Positions 1 through 7,279 of a DNA stretch of 64,000 nt are shown one piece after another. Source of the DNA: Saccharicrinis sp963677245 (lineage in GTDB: Bacteria; Bacteroidota; Bacteroidia; Bacteroidales; Marinilabiliaceae); contig OY781921.1 in assembly GCA_963677245.1 (NCBI GenBank), positions 4,278,001 to 4,342,000 on the forward strand, read 5' to 3'. Numbering within the stretch: position 1 is the first letter of the stretch; each line of letters opens with the position of its first letter. The translations under genes were made by a program, and so were the position numbers. The notes beneath the pieces are model-generated. The model was not told the DNA's origin and did not search any database. It saw only the letters and a list, made by a program, of their open reading frames with translations.

Positions 1-1032
1 CCTGCTTTAACTGACTTTATTATGATGACCGAAAATTCGAGCTATATGTTCGTTACAGGTCCTAAGGTGGTTAAAACAGTTACAGGTGAGGATATTACAA
101 CTGAAGATTTAGGAGGTGCTGCAGTACACGCATCTAAATCAGGTGTTTCTCATTTTCAATTAGAAAATGAAGAAGAGGGTATCATGTTGATAAGAAAATT
201 ATTATCATACTTACCTCAAAATAACCTTGAAGAACCACCATTGTTAGAAGTAGATGACCCTATCGATAGAATGGTTGATAAATTAAATACCATTATTCCT
301 GATAATCCAAATCAGCCTTACGATATGAAAGAGGTGATCTACGGATTAGCTGATGATGGCGAATTTTTAGAGGTTCATAGAAACTATGCCAAAAATATTA
401 TTGTAGGTTTCTGTCGTATGGGTGGACAGTCTGTGGGAGTTGTAGCAAACCAACCAAGCTTTTTAGCAGGGGTATTGGATTGTGATGCTTCTCGTAAGAG
501 TGCTCGATTTGTGCGTTTCTGTGATGCTTTTAATATTCCAATTTTAACTCTAGTTGATGTGCCAGGATTCTTACCAGGTAGTGGACAGGAGTATGCTGGT
601 ATTATTACACACGGTGCAAAATTAATGTTTGCTTACGGAGAAGCAACTGTGCCTAAAATTACAGTTACTTTAAGAAAGTCGTATGGTGGTGCACATGATG
701 TAATGAGCTGTAAGCAACTTAGAGGTGATTTAAATTATGCATGGCCTTCAGCTGAAATTGCTGTAATGGGAGCTAAAGGTGCTATCGAAGTACTAGAAGG
801 TAGAGCTATGTCTAAAATTGAGGATCCTGCAGAGAAAGCTAAATATGCTGCAGATAAGGAGGCAGAATACACTGAGAAATTTGCTAATCCATACCAAGCA
901 GCATCTTATGGATATATAGATGATGTAATTGAGCCAAGAAACTCAAGGTTTAGAATTATAAGAGGTTTACAAAGCTTACAAACTAAAAAACTAAGCTTAC
1001 CTCCAAAGAAACATGGTAATATTCCATTGTAA
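1..1032 (+). CDS. mmdA: Methylmalonyl-CoA decarboxylase / propionyl-CoA carboxylase carboxyltransferase (alpha) subunit, 5'-truncated
   Basis: The frame is open from base 1, so the gene starts before the window; 343 C-terminal residues of a family of about 515 are present. The visible part carries the acyl-CoA carboxyltransferase fold of the biotin-dependent carboxylases, with the typical blocks FVTGP, GGAAVH, VDVPGFLPG near the middle, and GAHDVMSCK followed by WPSAEIAVMG. In this family the subunit moves carboxylate between methylmalonyl- or propionyl-CoA and biotin on the carrier subunit. The genes that follow encode an OadG-like subunit, a biotin carrier and a Na+ pump, so a Na+-translocating methylmalonyl-CoA decarboxylase is likelier than an ATP-dependent propionyl-CoA carboxylase. 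That choice is inferred from the operon; the family call itself is secure. Confidence 0.95.
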   Translation, partial: PALTDFIMMTENSSYMFVTGPKVVKTVTGEDITTEDLGGAAVHASKSGVSHFQLENEEEGIMLIRKLLSYLPQNNLEEPPLLEVDDPIDRMVDKLNTIIPDNPNQPYDMKEVIYGLADDGEFLEVHRNYAKNIIVGFCRMGGQSVGVVANQPSFLAGVLDCDASRKSARFVRFCDAFNIPILTLVDVPGFLPGSGQEYAGIITHGAKLMFAYGEATVPKITVTLRKSYGGAHDVMSCKQLRGDLNYAWPSAEIAVMGAKGAIEVLEGRAMSKIEDPAEKAKYAADKEAEYTEKFANPYQAASYGYIDDVIEPRNSRFRIIRGLQSLQTKKLSLPPKKHGNIPL

Positions 1033-1043
1033 TTCATAAAATG

Positions 1044-1086
1044 AAAAAGGCAAATTCATATTATCTGTGAATTTGCCATTTGTTTT
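1044..1086 (+). terminator. Intra-operon hairpin with T-rich tail after mmdA
   Basis: GGCAAATTCA (1049-1058) and TGAATTTGCC (1068-1077) form a perfect 10-bp stem with a 9-nt loop. It is preceded by AAAAA and followed by ATTTGTTTT. It has the form of an intrinsic terminator but lies inside the operon, so it may terminate only part of the transcripts or protect the 3' end of the mmdA message. Confidence 0.6.
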
Positions 1087-1117
1087 ATTACAGGAAAAGA
1101 TCATAAAAATATTAGAT

Positions 1118-1465
1118 ATGAATTTATTAGTTGTTACCACAGAAACCTGGACCATTACACTTTTAGGATGGGTAATTGTTTTTGCAGCTTTACTTTTTTT
1201 GGTAGGCATCTTTTTAGCTATTCCAAAAATTATAAATAGAAGTGTAAAAAAAACTCGTCGAGAAAAAGGTAAAGAAAATATAGTTGATGATCCATTAGCT
1301 ATTTCAGGTGAAACAAATGCAGTTATAGCAACAGCATTGTATATGTACTTTAATGAGTCTCATGACGAAGAAAGTAACGTTATTACTATTAAACAAGTAA
1401 GAAGGCGTTATTCTCCTTGGAGTTCTAAAGTATATGGAATGAACAATATGGGATTTCCAAAATAA
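1118..1465 (+). CDS. OadG-like gamma/delta subunit of the Na+-pumping decarboxylase
   Basis: Small membrane subunit of 115 residues, taking the ATG at 1118; an upstream in-frame start at 1067 would fall inside the hairpin and is unlikely. It has one N-terminal transmembrane helix (about residues 10-33, WVIVFAALLFLVGIFLAIP), then a Lys/Arg-rich cytoplasmic stretch and a C-terminal segment with RRRYSPWSSKVYG. In the OadG/MmdD family this subunit anchors and assembles the carboxyltransferase and carrier on the membrane pump. The position between the carboxyltransferase and the biotin carrier supports the role; the sequence alone is short and variable. Confidence 0.8.
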   Translation: MNLLVVTTETWTITLLGWVIVFAALLFLVGIFLAIPKIINRSVKKTRREKGKENIVDDPLAISGETNAVIATALYMYFNESHDEESNVITIKQVRRRYSPWSSKVYGMNNMGFPK

Positions 1466-1500
1466 ATCACAGTCTTGATTTAAGAAGAAGGCAGTGATTT
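1464..1500 (+). terminator. Intra-operon hairpin after the OadG-like gene
   Basis: AAATCACAGTCTT (1464-1476) pairs with AAGGCAGTGATTT (1488-1500), 13 positions with one A-A mismatch and one G-U, loop of 11 nt. It starts at the stop codon of the upstream gene and has no long T-run behind it, so a processing or stabilising stem is as likely as a terminator. Confidence 0.45.
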
Positions 1501-1575
1501 TAAACCTTAAAAAATAGACAAATGAAACGAGCAAGAGAAGTTCATTAATTCATCTTTGTTTTAAAATGAATAGGG

Positions 1576-1613
1576 AATTTTTCAAGTGAGTTCCATGCAA
1601 CAAATGAAAAATT
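1576..1613 (+). promoter_or_regulatory. Hairpin just upstream of the biotin-carrier start codon
   Basis: AATTTTTCA (1576-1584) can pair with TGAAAAATT (1605-1613), ending 7 nt before the ATG at 1621. The stem is AT-only apart from one pair and therefore weak. It may influence ribosome access to the carrier gene; this is inference. Confidence 0.3.
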
Positions 1614-1620
1614 TATACGC

Positions 1621-2046
1621 ATGAAAAAATTCGAATTTACCGTAGCAGGAAATCGTTATAATGTAGAGCTTAAGGAATTTGAAGATTCTGTAGCTACCAT
1701 TGAGGTGAATGGAACTACTTATGAAGTAGAGGTTCATCAGGAAGTTAAAAAAAGTAGTAAAACACCTAAGTTGGTTCGTAAAGAAGTAGTACGTAAACCA
1801 GGTGAAGGAGCCGTTCCAACAAAGGGTGCAGGAGCAGGAGCTTTAAAAGCACCACTTCCAGGAAATATATTTAAAATTGATGTTGCTGCAGGAGATGTAG
1901 TTCAAAAAGGTCAGGTTCTTATTGTAATGGAAGCCATGAAAATGGAAAACAATGTTTTGGCCGAGAAAGATGCTGTAGTTAAGAATGTAAAAGTGGCTGT
2001 TGGTGATGCTGTTCTTCAAAATGATATTCTAATTGAATTTGAATAG
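1621..2046 (+). CDS. mmdC: Biotin carboxyl carrier subunit of methylmalonyl-CoA decarboxylase
   Basis: A 141-residue biotin carrier. Residues 1-45 form a small conserved N-terminal region, residues 45-75 an Ala/Gly/Pro/Lys-rich flexible linker, and residues 75-141 a biotinyl/lipoyl domain. The biotinylation motif EAMKME is complete, with Lys107 as the attachment site. In the family, biotin carries carboxylate from the carboxyltransferase to the membrane pump. The gene lies 155 bp behind the OadG-like gene and 1 bp before the pump subunit. The linker is shorter than in oxaloacetate decarboxylase alpha chains, as expected for a free-standing carrier. Confidence 0.95.
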   Translation: MKKFEFTVAGNRYNVELKEFEDSVATIEVNGTTYEVEVHQEVKKSSKTPKLVRKEVVRKPGEGAVPTKGAGAGALKAPLPGNIFKIDVAAGDVVQKGQVLIVMEAMKMENNVLAEKDAVVKNVKVAVGDAVLQNDILIEFE

Positions 2047-2047
2047 T

Positions 2048-3295
2048 ATGAAGAAATTAGTTACAATAATGATGATGTTTGCTGTAGTATTTGGTATTCA
2101 AATGATATTTGGTACTGATGCTGCAGCTGCAGTAGAAGGAGGTGCACAAACTGGAGCTGCGACCTTAGAAGGCCTTCAAACATTATGGAATTTTACCGGA
2201 TTTGCAAATGTTGAGTTTGGTAATATTATCATGATCTTGGTTGGTTTGTTCTTTATTTTTCTTGCTATAAAGTATGATTATGAACCCTTATTGTTAATAC
2301 CTATTGGTGTTGGTATTTTATTAGGAAATGTGCCATTTGTAGAAGGCTACAAAATTGGCCTGTATGAAGAAGGATCAGTGCTGAATTACTTATATTTTGG
2401 TGTAAAACAAGGTGTTTATCCGCCACTGATTTTTCTTGGTATAGGAGCAATGACGGACTTTTCTTCTTTAATATCAAATCCGAAATTAATGATTTTAGGT
2501 GCTGCTGCTCAAATAGGGATTTTTGCTACCTTCTTGGGGGCCTCTTGGTTAGGGTTTACTCCTCAGGAAGCTGGAGCTATTGGTATTATTGGTGGAGCAG
2601 ACGGACCAACTGCGATCTTCTTATCTTCAAAATTAGCACCTGAGTTAATGGGGGCTATTGCTATAGCAGCTTATTCTTATATGGCGTTAGTTCCGGTAAT
2701 TCAACCGCCAATTATGCGATTAATTGTTCCTAAAAAGGAGCGTGCTATAAAGATGAGACCGCCTAGAGCAGTTTCTAAAACAGAAAAAATACTATTTCCT
2801 TTAATAGGTTTGATTCTGACAACCTTTATTTCACCTTCTGCATTACCTTTACTGGGTATGTTGTTTTTTGGTAATTTACTTAAAGAATCAGGAGTTACGG
2901 AAAGGTTAGCTGATACGGCACGTAATTCATTGATTAATATAATCACTATTTTGCTTGGAGTGACAGTTGGTGCTTCTACGCAAGCCGATTTCTTTTTGAC
3001 GGTAAGTTCGCTTAAGATTTTTGGTTTAGGTGCTTTATCGTTTATGGTTGCTACCGCAGGAGGTTTGTTATTTGCAAGGTTATTGAATGTGATGCTTAAA
3101 AAGGATAATAAGATTAATCCTTTAATTGGAGCGGCAGGAGTTTCTGCTGTGCCTGATTCTGCGAGAGTAGTGCAGCATGAAGGATTAAAAACAGATCCAA
3201 ATAATCACTTATTAATGCATGCTATGGCACCAAATGTTTCAGGTGTAATTGGTTCAGCTGTAGCAGCAGGTATTATGCTTAGCTTTTTAATGTAA
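2048..3295 (+). CDS. mmdB: Na+-translocating decarboxylase beta subunit (OadB/MmdB)
   Basis: Integral membrane Na+ pump of 415 residues. The ATG at 2048, right after the mmdC stop at 2046, is preferred over a TTG at 2033 inside mmdC. A hydrophobic N-terminal segment is followed by roughly ten transmembrane helices. The family signature GGADGPTAIF lies near residue 185, and a second conserved block, PLIGAAGVSAVPDSARV, near residue 360. In OadB/MmdB the conserved Asp of the first block takes part in Na+ movement when carboxybiotin is decarboxylated in the membrane. It closes the operon and is followed by a strong terminator. Confidence 0.95.
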   Translation: MKKLVTIMMMFAVVFGIQMIFGTDAAAAVEGGAQTGAATLEGLQTLWNFTGFANVEFGNIIMILVGLFFIFLAIKYDYEPLLLIPIGVGILLGNVPFVEGYKIGLYEEGSVLNYLYFGVKQGVYPPLIFLGIGAMTDFSSLISNPKLMILGAAAQIGIFATFLGASWLGFTPQEAGAIGIIGGADGPTAIFLSSKLAPELMGAIAIAAYSYMALVPVIQPPIMRLIVPKKERAIKMRPPRAVSKTEKILFPLIGLILTTFISPSALPLLGMLFFGNLLKESGVTERLADTARNSLINIITILLGVTVGASTQADFFLTVSSLKIFGLGALSFMVATAGGLLFARLLNVMLKKDNKINPLIGAAGVSAVPDSARVVQHEGLKTDPNNHLLMHAMAPNVSGVIGSAVAAGIMLSFLM

Positions 3296-3320
3296 GATTT
3301 TACAATTAAATAACTTTTAA

Positions 3321-3352
3321 AAAAGCCATCACGTAAGTGATGGCTTTTTTTG
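3321..3352 (+). terminator. Rho-independent terminator of the mmd operon
   Basis: GCCATCAC (3325-3332) and GTGATGGC (3337-3344) pair around a GTAA tetraloop, with an A-run before and seven T residues after. It is 26 bp behind the pump gene. Confidence 0.9.
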
Positions 3353-3406
3353 TTAAGTATTAATCAGCATGAGGTGTTAACAAAAATTAACAAAAAGACA
3401 TATAAA

Positions 3407-3438
3407 TTTGCAATTAGAAAGCTTTGTGTGTATATTTG
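3407..3438 (+). promoter_or_regulatory. Candidate promoter P1 (TTTG-N20-TATATTTG)
   Basis: TTTG at 3407-3410 and TATATTTG at 3431-3438 are separated by 20 nt and match the Bacteroidota -33/-7 consensus fully. Transcription would start near 3445, giving a leader of about 620 nt before the SusC gene or a separate small RNA. Confidence 0.5.
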
Positions 3439-3585
3439 AGAGTGTTGTGGCAATTTGCTCCATTTTTTTAATCTCTTTTTTTGAATTGTTAAAAACAAAA
3501 ACAAAAGAGTGTGTGTTTTGAAAATAGGGGTAATTCCTCATTATTTATTTATTTTAATAAAAATGCACCTCAAAAATGAAGGGTG

Positions 3586-3617
3586 TTTGTTTTAAAGATT
3601 AAAAATATTTAAGTTTG
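3586..3617 (+). promoter_or_regulatory. Candidate promoter P2 (TTTG-N20-TAAGTTTG)
   Basis: TTTG at 3586-3589 and TAAGTTTG at 3610-3617 with a 20-nt spacer match the -33/-7 consensus. The expected start, near 3624, coincides with a hairpin of GAACAA (3625-3630) and TTGTTC (3640-3645). Confidence 0.5.
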
Positions 3618-3659
3618 CATTGTGGAACAAGAAAGGTTATTGTTCTGAAAGAAGAAACG

Positions 3660-3675
3660 TCGAAATATATTTCGA
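3660..3675. promoter_or_regulatory. 16-bp perfect palindrome in the susC leader
   Basis: TCGAAATATATTTCGA is a perfect inverted repeat with no spacer, 43 bp behind the P2 -7 box. It has the form of a dimeric regulator site or of an RNA stem. No regulator is identified. Confidence 0.4.
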
Positions 3676-3740
3676 TTTGAAAAGATGGATTAATACAAAT
3701 TGAAAGATAAAAGAATCTAATTTGTAGTTTAACTAATTTA

Positions 3741-3775
3741 TTTGTTAAGATAATATTAAAATTATTATATATTTG
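3741..3775 (+). promoter_or_regulatory. Candidate promoter P3 (TTTG-N23-TATATTTG)
   Basis: TTTG at 3741-3744 and TATATTTG at 3768-3775; the 23-nt spacer is longer than at P1 and P2. The transcript would begin near 3782 with a possible 8-bp stem, TTTACAAA (3785-3792) with TTTGTAAA (3812-3819), around a C-run unusual for this AT-rich region. Confidence 0.45.
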
Positions 3776-4065
3776 CGAACATTGTTTACAAATTATAAGT
3801 GTTCCCCCGCTTTTGTAAATAAAGTTAACTCACATAAATATTACCAATTAATTACAAAAACCTTTAATCGTATGGAAGTCAAAAATAAATTTCAACAAAC
3901 TTTTTAGATAGAGATTAAATCTCTATACGTATAGCTATCGGTATGTATGTATTTATATATATACTTATGGTAGAGCTATGATCTTTTGCAATAGACCTTA
4001 TTGCGAACTCAATTGCATTGTCTTAAATTTTAAATACACAATTATTAATTTAAACCTTTTGTTTT
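3776..4065 (+). other. susC leader: tiny ORF and adjacent dyads, no larger gene
   Basis: No gene of normal size lies between the mmd terminator and susC (770 bp). Besides the promoters and the palindrome listed separately, this part holds an 11-codon ORF (3872-3907, MEVKNKFQQTF) and two abutting inverted repeats: TAGAGATT (3909-3916) with AATCTCTA (3918-3925), and the palindrome CTATACGTATAG (3923-3934). The peptide may be chance; the dyads could be operator or mRNA structure. Confidence 0.35.
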
Positions 4066-7000
4066 ATGCGGAAATTAGCATTATTTCTGTCACTAATTCT
4101 ATTTATAGGGTTAGAGACTTTGACAGCCCAAACAAAAGCTGTTTCAGGAAAAGTTGTCGATAATCTTGGTGAGGCGATTCCTGGAGTATCTATTGTTGTT
4201 AAGGGCACTACCGTCGGAACAGTATCTCGTCCGGACGGTTCTTATCAATTAAACGTACCAGAAGATGCAACGGCTATTGTGTATACCTTTGTAGGTATGC
4301 AAATGCAAGAAATTCCTTTTACTGGCCAATCTACCATTAACGTTACAATGGAGTCCGATACTGAGGATATTGACGAAGTTGTTGTAACTGCATTAGGTAT
4401 TAAAAAAGAGAAGAAAGCTCTTGGTTATGCAGTGTCTGAAGTAAGTTCAACACAGCTTGAGTCTACTCAGGCAAATAGCATCGGAACAGCTTTACAGGGA
4501 CGAGTTGCAGGTGTTCAAATTTCTCCAACCTCTGGTTCTCCGGGTGCTTCAACAAGAGTTATTATACGAGGATTAACATCGTTAACTCAAACAAACAAAC
4601 CACTATATATTATAGATGGTATACCAATGAACTCAGAAACATCAGGAGGTAATAGTACGTTAGCTGCTACTAATGCAACTCGTACTGTTGATTTTGGTGA
4701 TGCAATAGGTGATTTAAACCCAGAAGACATTGCTTCTTATTCTGTTCTAAAGGGAGCCGCAGCTACTAGTATATACGGTTCTCGTGCAGCAAATGGGGCT
4801 ATTGTTATTACAACTAAATCTGGTAAAGCCAATCAAAAAATGAGAGTTGATATTTCAAGTTCAGCATCTCTTACAGAAGTAGCTAGGTTACCATATTACC
4901 AAGAAAAATTTGGTCAAGGATGGAGTGGTCACTTTGCCTATGATGAAAATGGAAGTTGGGGACCTGAACTGAATGGTGAAATAAGAGATATAGGTAATGC
5001 ACGAGATAATCAAATTAAAACGATGCCTTTCTCATTTCAGGAGAATAGCCTTAGAGATTTTTATGAAATGGGGTATTCTACAAATAATTCAGTTGCAGTT
5101 TCTGGAGGTTCAGAGCTAATTGGATATTATGTGTCCTTAGGTAATACTCATGAAGATGGTGTTGTTCCCGGAGATGTTGATGTTATGGATAGGAGTTCTA
5201 TTTTATTTAAGGCTAATGGAGGAACCGAAAAAACTAAAATTGATTTTTCAGCGAACTTTGTACATAAAAAGTTAAATGTAGTTGCAACAGGACAAGGAGA
5301 TGATGCTGGAGGTGGTAAAACTCTGTTTCAAGAAATTGTTCAAAACCCTGTAAATCACTATATACCTAATTATAGAGATTATATGGAGAAGTTCAATGAT
5401 CTGGATTACTTTTATACTCCTTACGCTCAGAATCCTTACTATGTAATTAATGAGAATGGGAATGAGTATAAGCAGAATAGATTTATAGGAAGTCTTAGTA
5501 TAAGTCAGGAGCTAGCTAAAGGACTGAATTTATCTTGGAGAGGTGGTTTAGATACTTATAGCTATTCTTATGAAGACTATGGTGCAATTGCCGCTATTAC
5601 AGAGGGAACACCTAATTCATCTGCGAATGACGTAGTAGGAGGTGTAACTGATGAATCTCGAAATATTATGCAGTGGAACTCAGATTTAATGTTGAACTAT
5701 ACGAATAGTTTTGAGGTTGGTGGTTCACAATTGGATATGACAGTCTTGTTGGGTAACAACCTAAACCATAGGTATAATAAGCGTTCTACAATTATTTCAA
5801 AAGGTCTTGTTGTTCCGGGTTATTATAATGTTCAAAATATTAGTGGTAGTGCTGATATTTCTACCTATGTCTCAAAAAGAAGAACGGTTGGTAATTATGC
5901 TCAAGTAGATCTTGGTTTGAATGATTTCTTGTTCCTACAATTAAATGGACGTACAGATATGTCTTCAACATTACCTTCAGATAAAAATTCTTTTTTCTAC
6001 CCTGGTGTAAATGCAGGTTGGATATTTACTGAACAACTTGGAGATAATAATATTCTAAGTTACGGTAAGATTAGAACTAGTTACGCATTAGCTGGAAACG
6101 CTGGATCTCCTTACTCTTTGGAAGCATTTTATGCTCCAGCTCAAATTAGAGCAGGTGGTTTTGGTGTTACTAATTATCCTGTAAATGGAACTGCAGCATA
6201 CGAAAAGGGATTGACTTTAGGTAATCCAGGTCTTAAAAACGAATTGTCAAAGGAATTCGAAATAGGTGTAGACTTAAGATTTTTTAGGAATCGAATTGGA
6301 TTAGATATGGCATATTATAATAAAGTTACAGAAGACCTTATTATGCTTGCTGATATCGCTTCTTCTTCAGGATATTTAAGACAATGGACTAATTTTGGAG
6401 AAATTGAAAATGATGGTATTGAGTTAAGCTTAAATGCTAAAATTATCAAGTCAAGTAAATTCTCATGGAACTTAACGTATAACTTTACTAAGAGTAATAC
6501 AGTGCTAAATTCTCTTAATGAAGATATTGGAGTAACAGAATATGTTATTAATAGTGCTTACGAAACAGAATTTGTGGCTATTGAAGGTGAGCAATTAGGT
6601 ATGTTCAGAATACCTGATTATAAATATACTCCAGATGGAAAAATAATTGTTGGAGATAACGGTTTACCAAAAGAAGGAGATAAGACTTTAATTGGTTCAT
6701 CTGTTCCTGATTTTAAGATGACTGCTGTAAATGAGTTTTCTTATAAAAACTTAGGATTATCTTTCCTAATTGATTATCAAAAAGGTGGTAAAATGTATTC
6801 CTATACATCTAATATTACTTTCTGGTCTGGAAACAATGAGCAGTCTACAACTAATGACCGCAGACCATATGTTGTTCCAAATTCAGTAACAGAAGCAGTT
6901 GATGGAGATGGGAATGTGACATATACAGAGAATAGTACACCAATTTTAAATAGCTGGCATGAGTATTATTCAAGTAATACAAATAAACCTATTGAAAGAA

Positions 7001-7266
7001 ATAGAATTATTGACAAGACCTACATTAAACTTAGAGACCTCTCATTATCTTATAGGTTTAATTCGAGTATGGTTTCAAAAATGGGATTGTCTAAAGCATC
7101 GGTTTCAGTTTACGGACGTAATTTATTCTTATGGACACCAGCAGGTAATAGTTTCGTAGACCCTGAACTTTCAACATGGGGAAATGGTATTGAAGGTTTA
7201 ATGGGTGAGTTTGGAGGATCTCCATCTGTAAGATCTTATGGTGTTAAACTAAATGTTTCTTTCTAA
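4066..7266 (+). CDS. SusC/RagA-type TonB-linked outer membrane transporter
   Basis: A 1066-residue TonB-dependent outer membrane protein. An N-terminal signal peptide ends near LTAQT (residue 22). A CarboxypepD_reg-like domain follows (about 25-105, SGKVVDNLGEAIPGVSIVV), then a short acidic segment with DEVVVTALG, the TonB-box region typical of SusC proteins. The plug (about 120-250) has IRGLTSL and LYIIDGIPM, and the 22-strand barrel fills the rest up to the aromatic C-terminus KLNVSF. The family imports oligomeric nutrients with a SusD lid. No ECF sigma or anti-sigma gene lies nearby, so control probably runs through the long leader. The substrate cannot be read from the sequence; the partners suggest a BT2264-like transporter. 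Confidence 0.95.
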   Translation: MRKLALFLSLILFIGLETLTAQTKAVSGKVVDNLGEAIPGVSIVVKGTTVGTVSRPDGSYQLNVPEDATAIVYTFVGMQMQEIPFTGQSTINVTMESDTEDIDEVVVTALGIKKEKKALGYAVSEVSSTQLESTQANSIGTALQGRVAGVQISPTSGSPGASTRVIIRGLTSLTQTNKPLYIIDGIPMNSETSGGNSTLAATNATRTVDFGDAIGDLNPEDIASYSVLKGAAATSIYGSRAANGAIVITTKSGKANQKMRVDISSSASLTEVARLPYYQEKFGQGWSGHFAYDENGSWGPELNGEIRDIGNARDNQIKTMPFSFQENSLRDFYEMGYSTNNSVAVSGGSELIGYYVSLGNTHEDGVVPGDVDVMDRSSILFKANGGTEKTKIDFSANFVHKKLNVVATGQGDDAGGGKTLFQEIVQNPVNHYIPNYRDYMEKFNDLDYFYTPYAQNPYYVINENGNEYKQNRFIGSLSISQELAKGLNLSWRGGLDTYSYSYEDYGAIAAITEGTPNSSANDVVGGVTDESRNIMQWNSDLMLNYTNSFEVGGSQLDMTVLLGNNLNHRYNKRSTIISKGLVVPGYYNVQNISGSADISTYVSKRRTVGNYAQVDLGLNDFLFLQLNGRTDMSSTLPSDKNSFFYPGVNAGWIFTEQLGDNNILSYGKIRTSYALAGNAGSPYSLEAFYAPAQIRAGGFGVTNYPVNGTAAYEKGLTLGNPGLKNELSKEFEIGVDLRFFRNRIGLDMAYYNKVTEDLIMLADIASSSGYLRQWTNFGEIENDGIELSLNAKIIKSSKFSWNLTYNFTKSNTVLNSLNEDIGVTEYVINSAYETEFVAIEGEQLGMFRIPDYKYTPDGKIIVGDNGLPKEGDKTLIGSSVPDFKMTAVNEFSYKNLGLSFLIDYQKGGKMYSYTSNITFWSGNNEQSTTNDRRPYVVPNSVTEAVDGDGNVTYTENSTPILNSWHEYYSSNTNKPIERNRIIDKTYIKLRDLSLSYRFNSSMVSKMGLSKASVSVYGRNLFLWTPAGNSFVDPELSTWGNGIEGLMGEFGGSPSVRSYGVKLNVSF

Positions 7267-7279
7267 AAAACAAGGATAT

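Noticed and set aside
1067..1117. Longer start for the OadG-like gene
   Set aside because: The start would lie inside the hairpin stem and add residues not seen in the family.
2033..2047. Longer start for the pump subunit overlapping mmdC
   Set aside because: It would use TTG and add five residues ahead of a well-placed ATG with a normal N-terminal hydrophobic segment.
3440..3520. Independent small RNA from promoter P1
   Set aside because: Only weak hairpins and T-runs follow; without a clear terminator stem it is mentioned only as a possibility under the leader.
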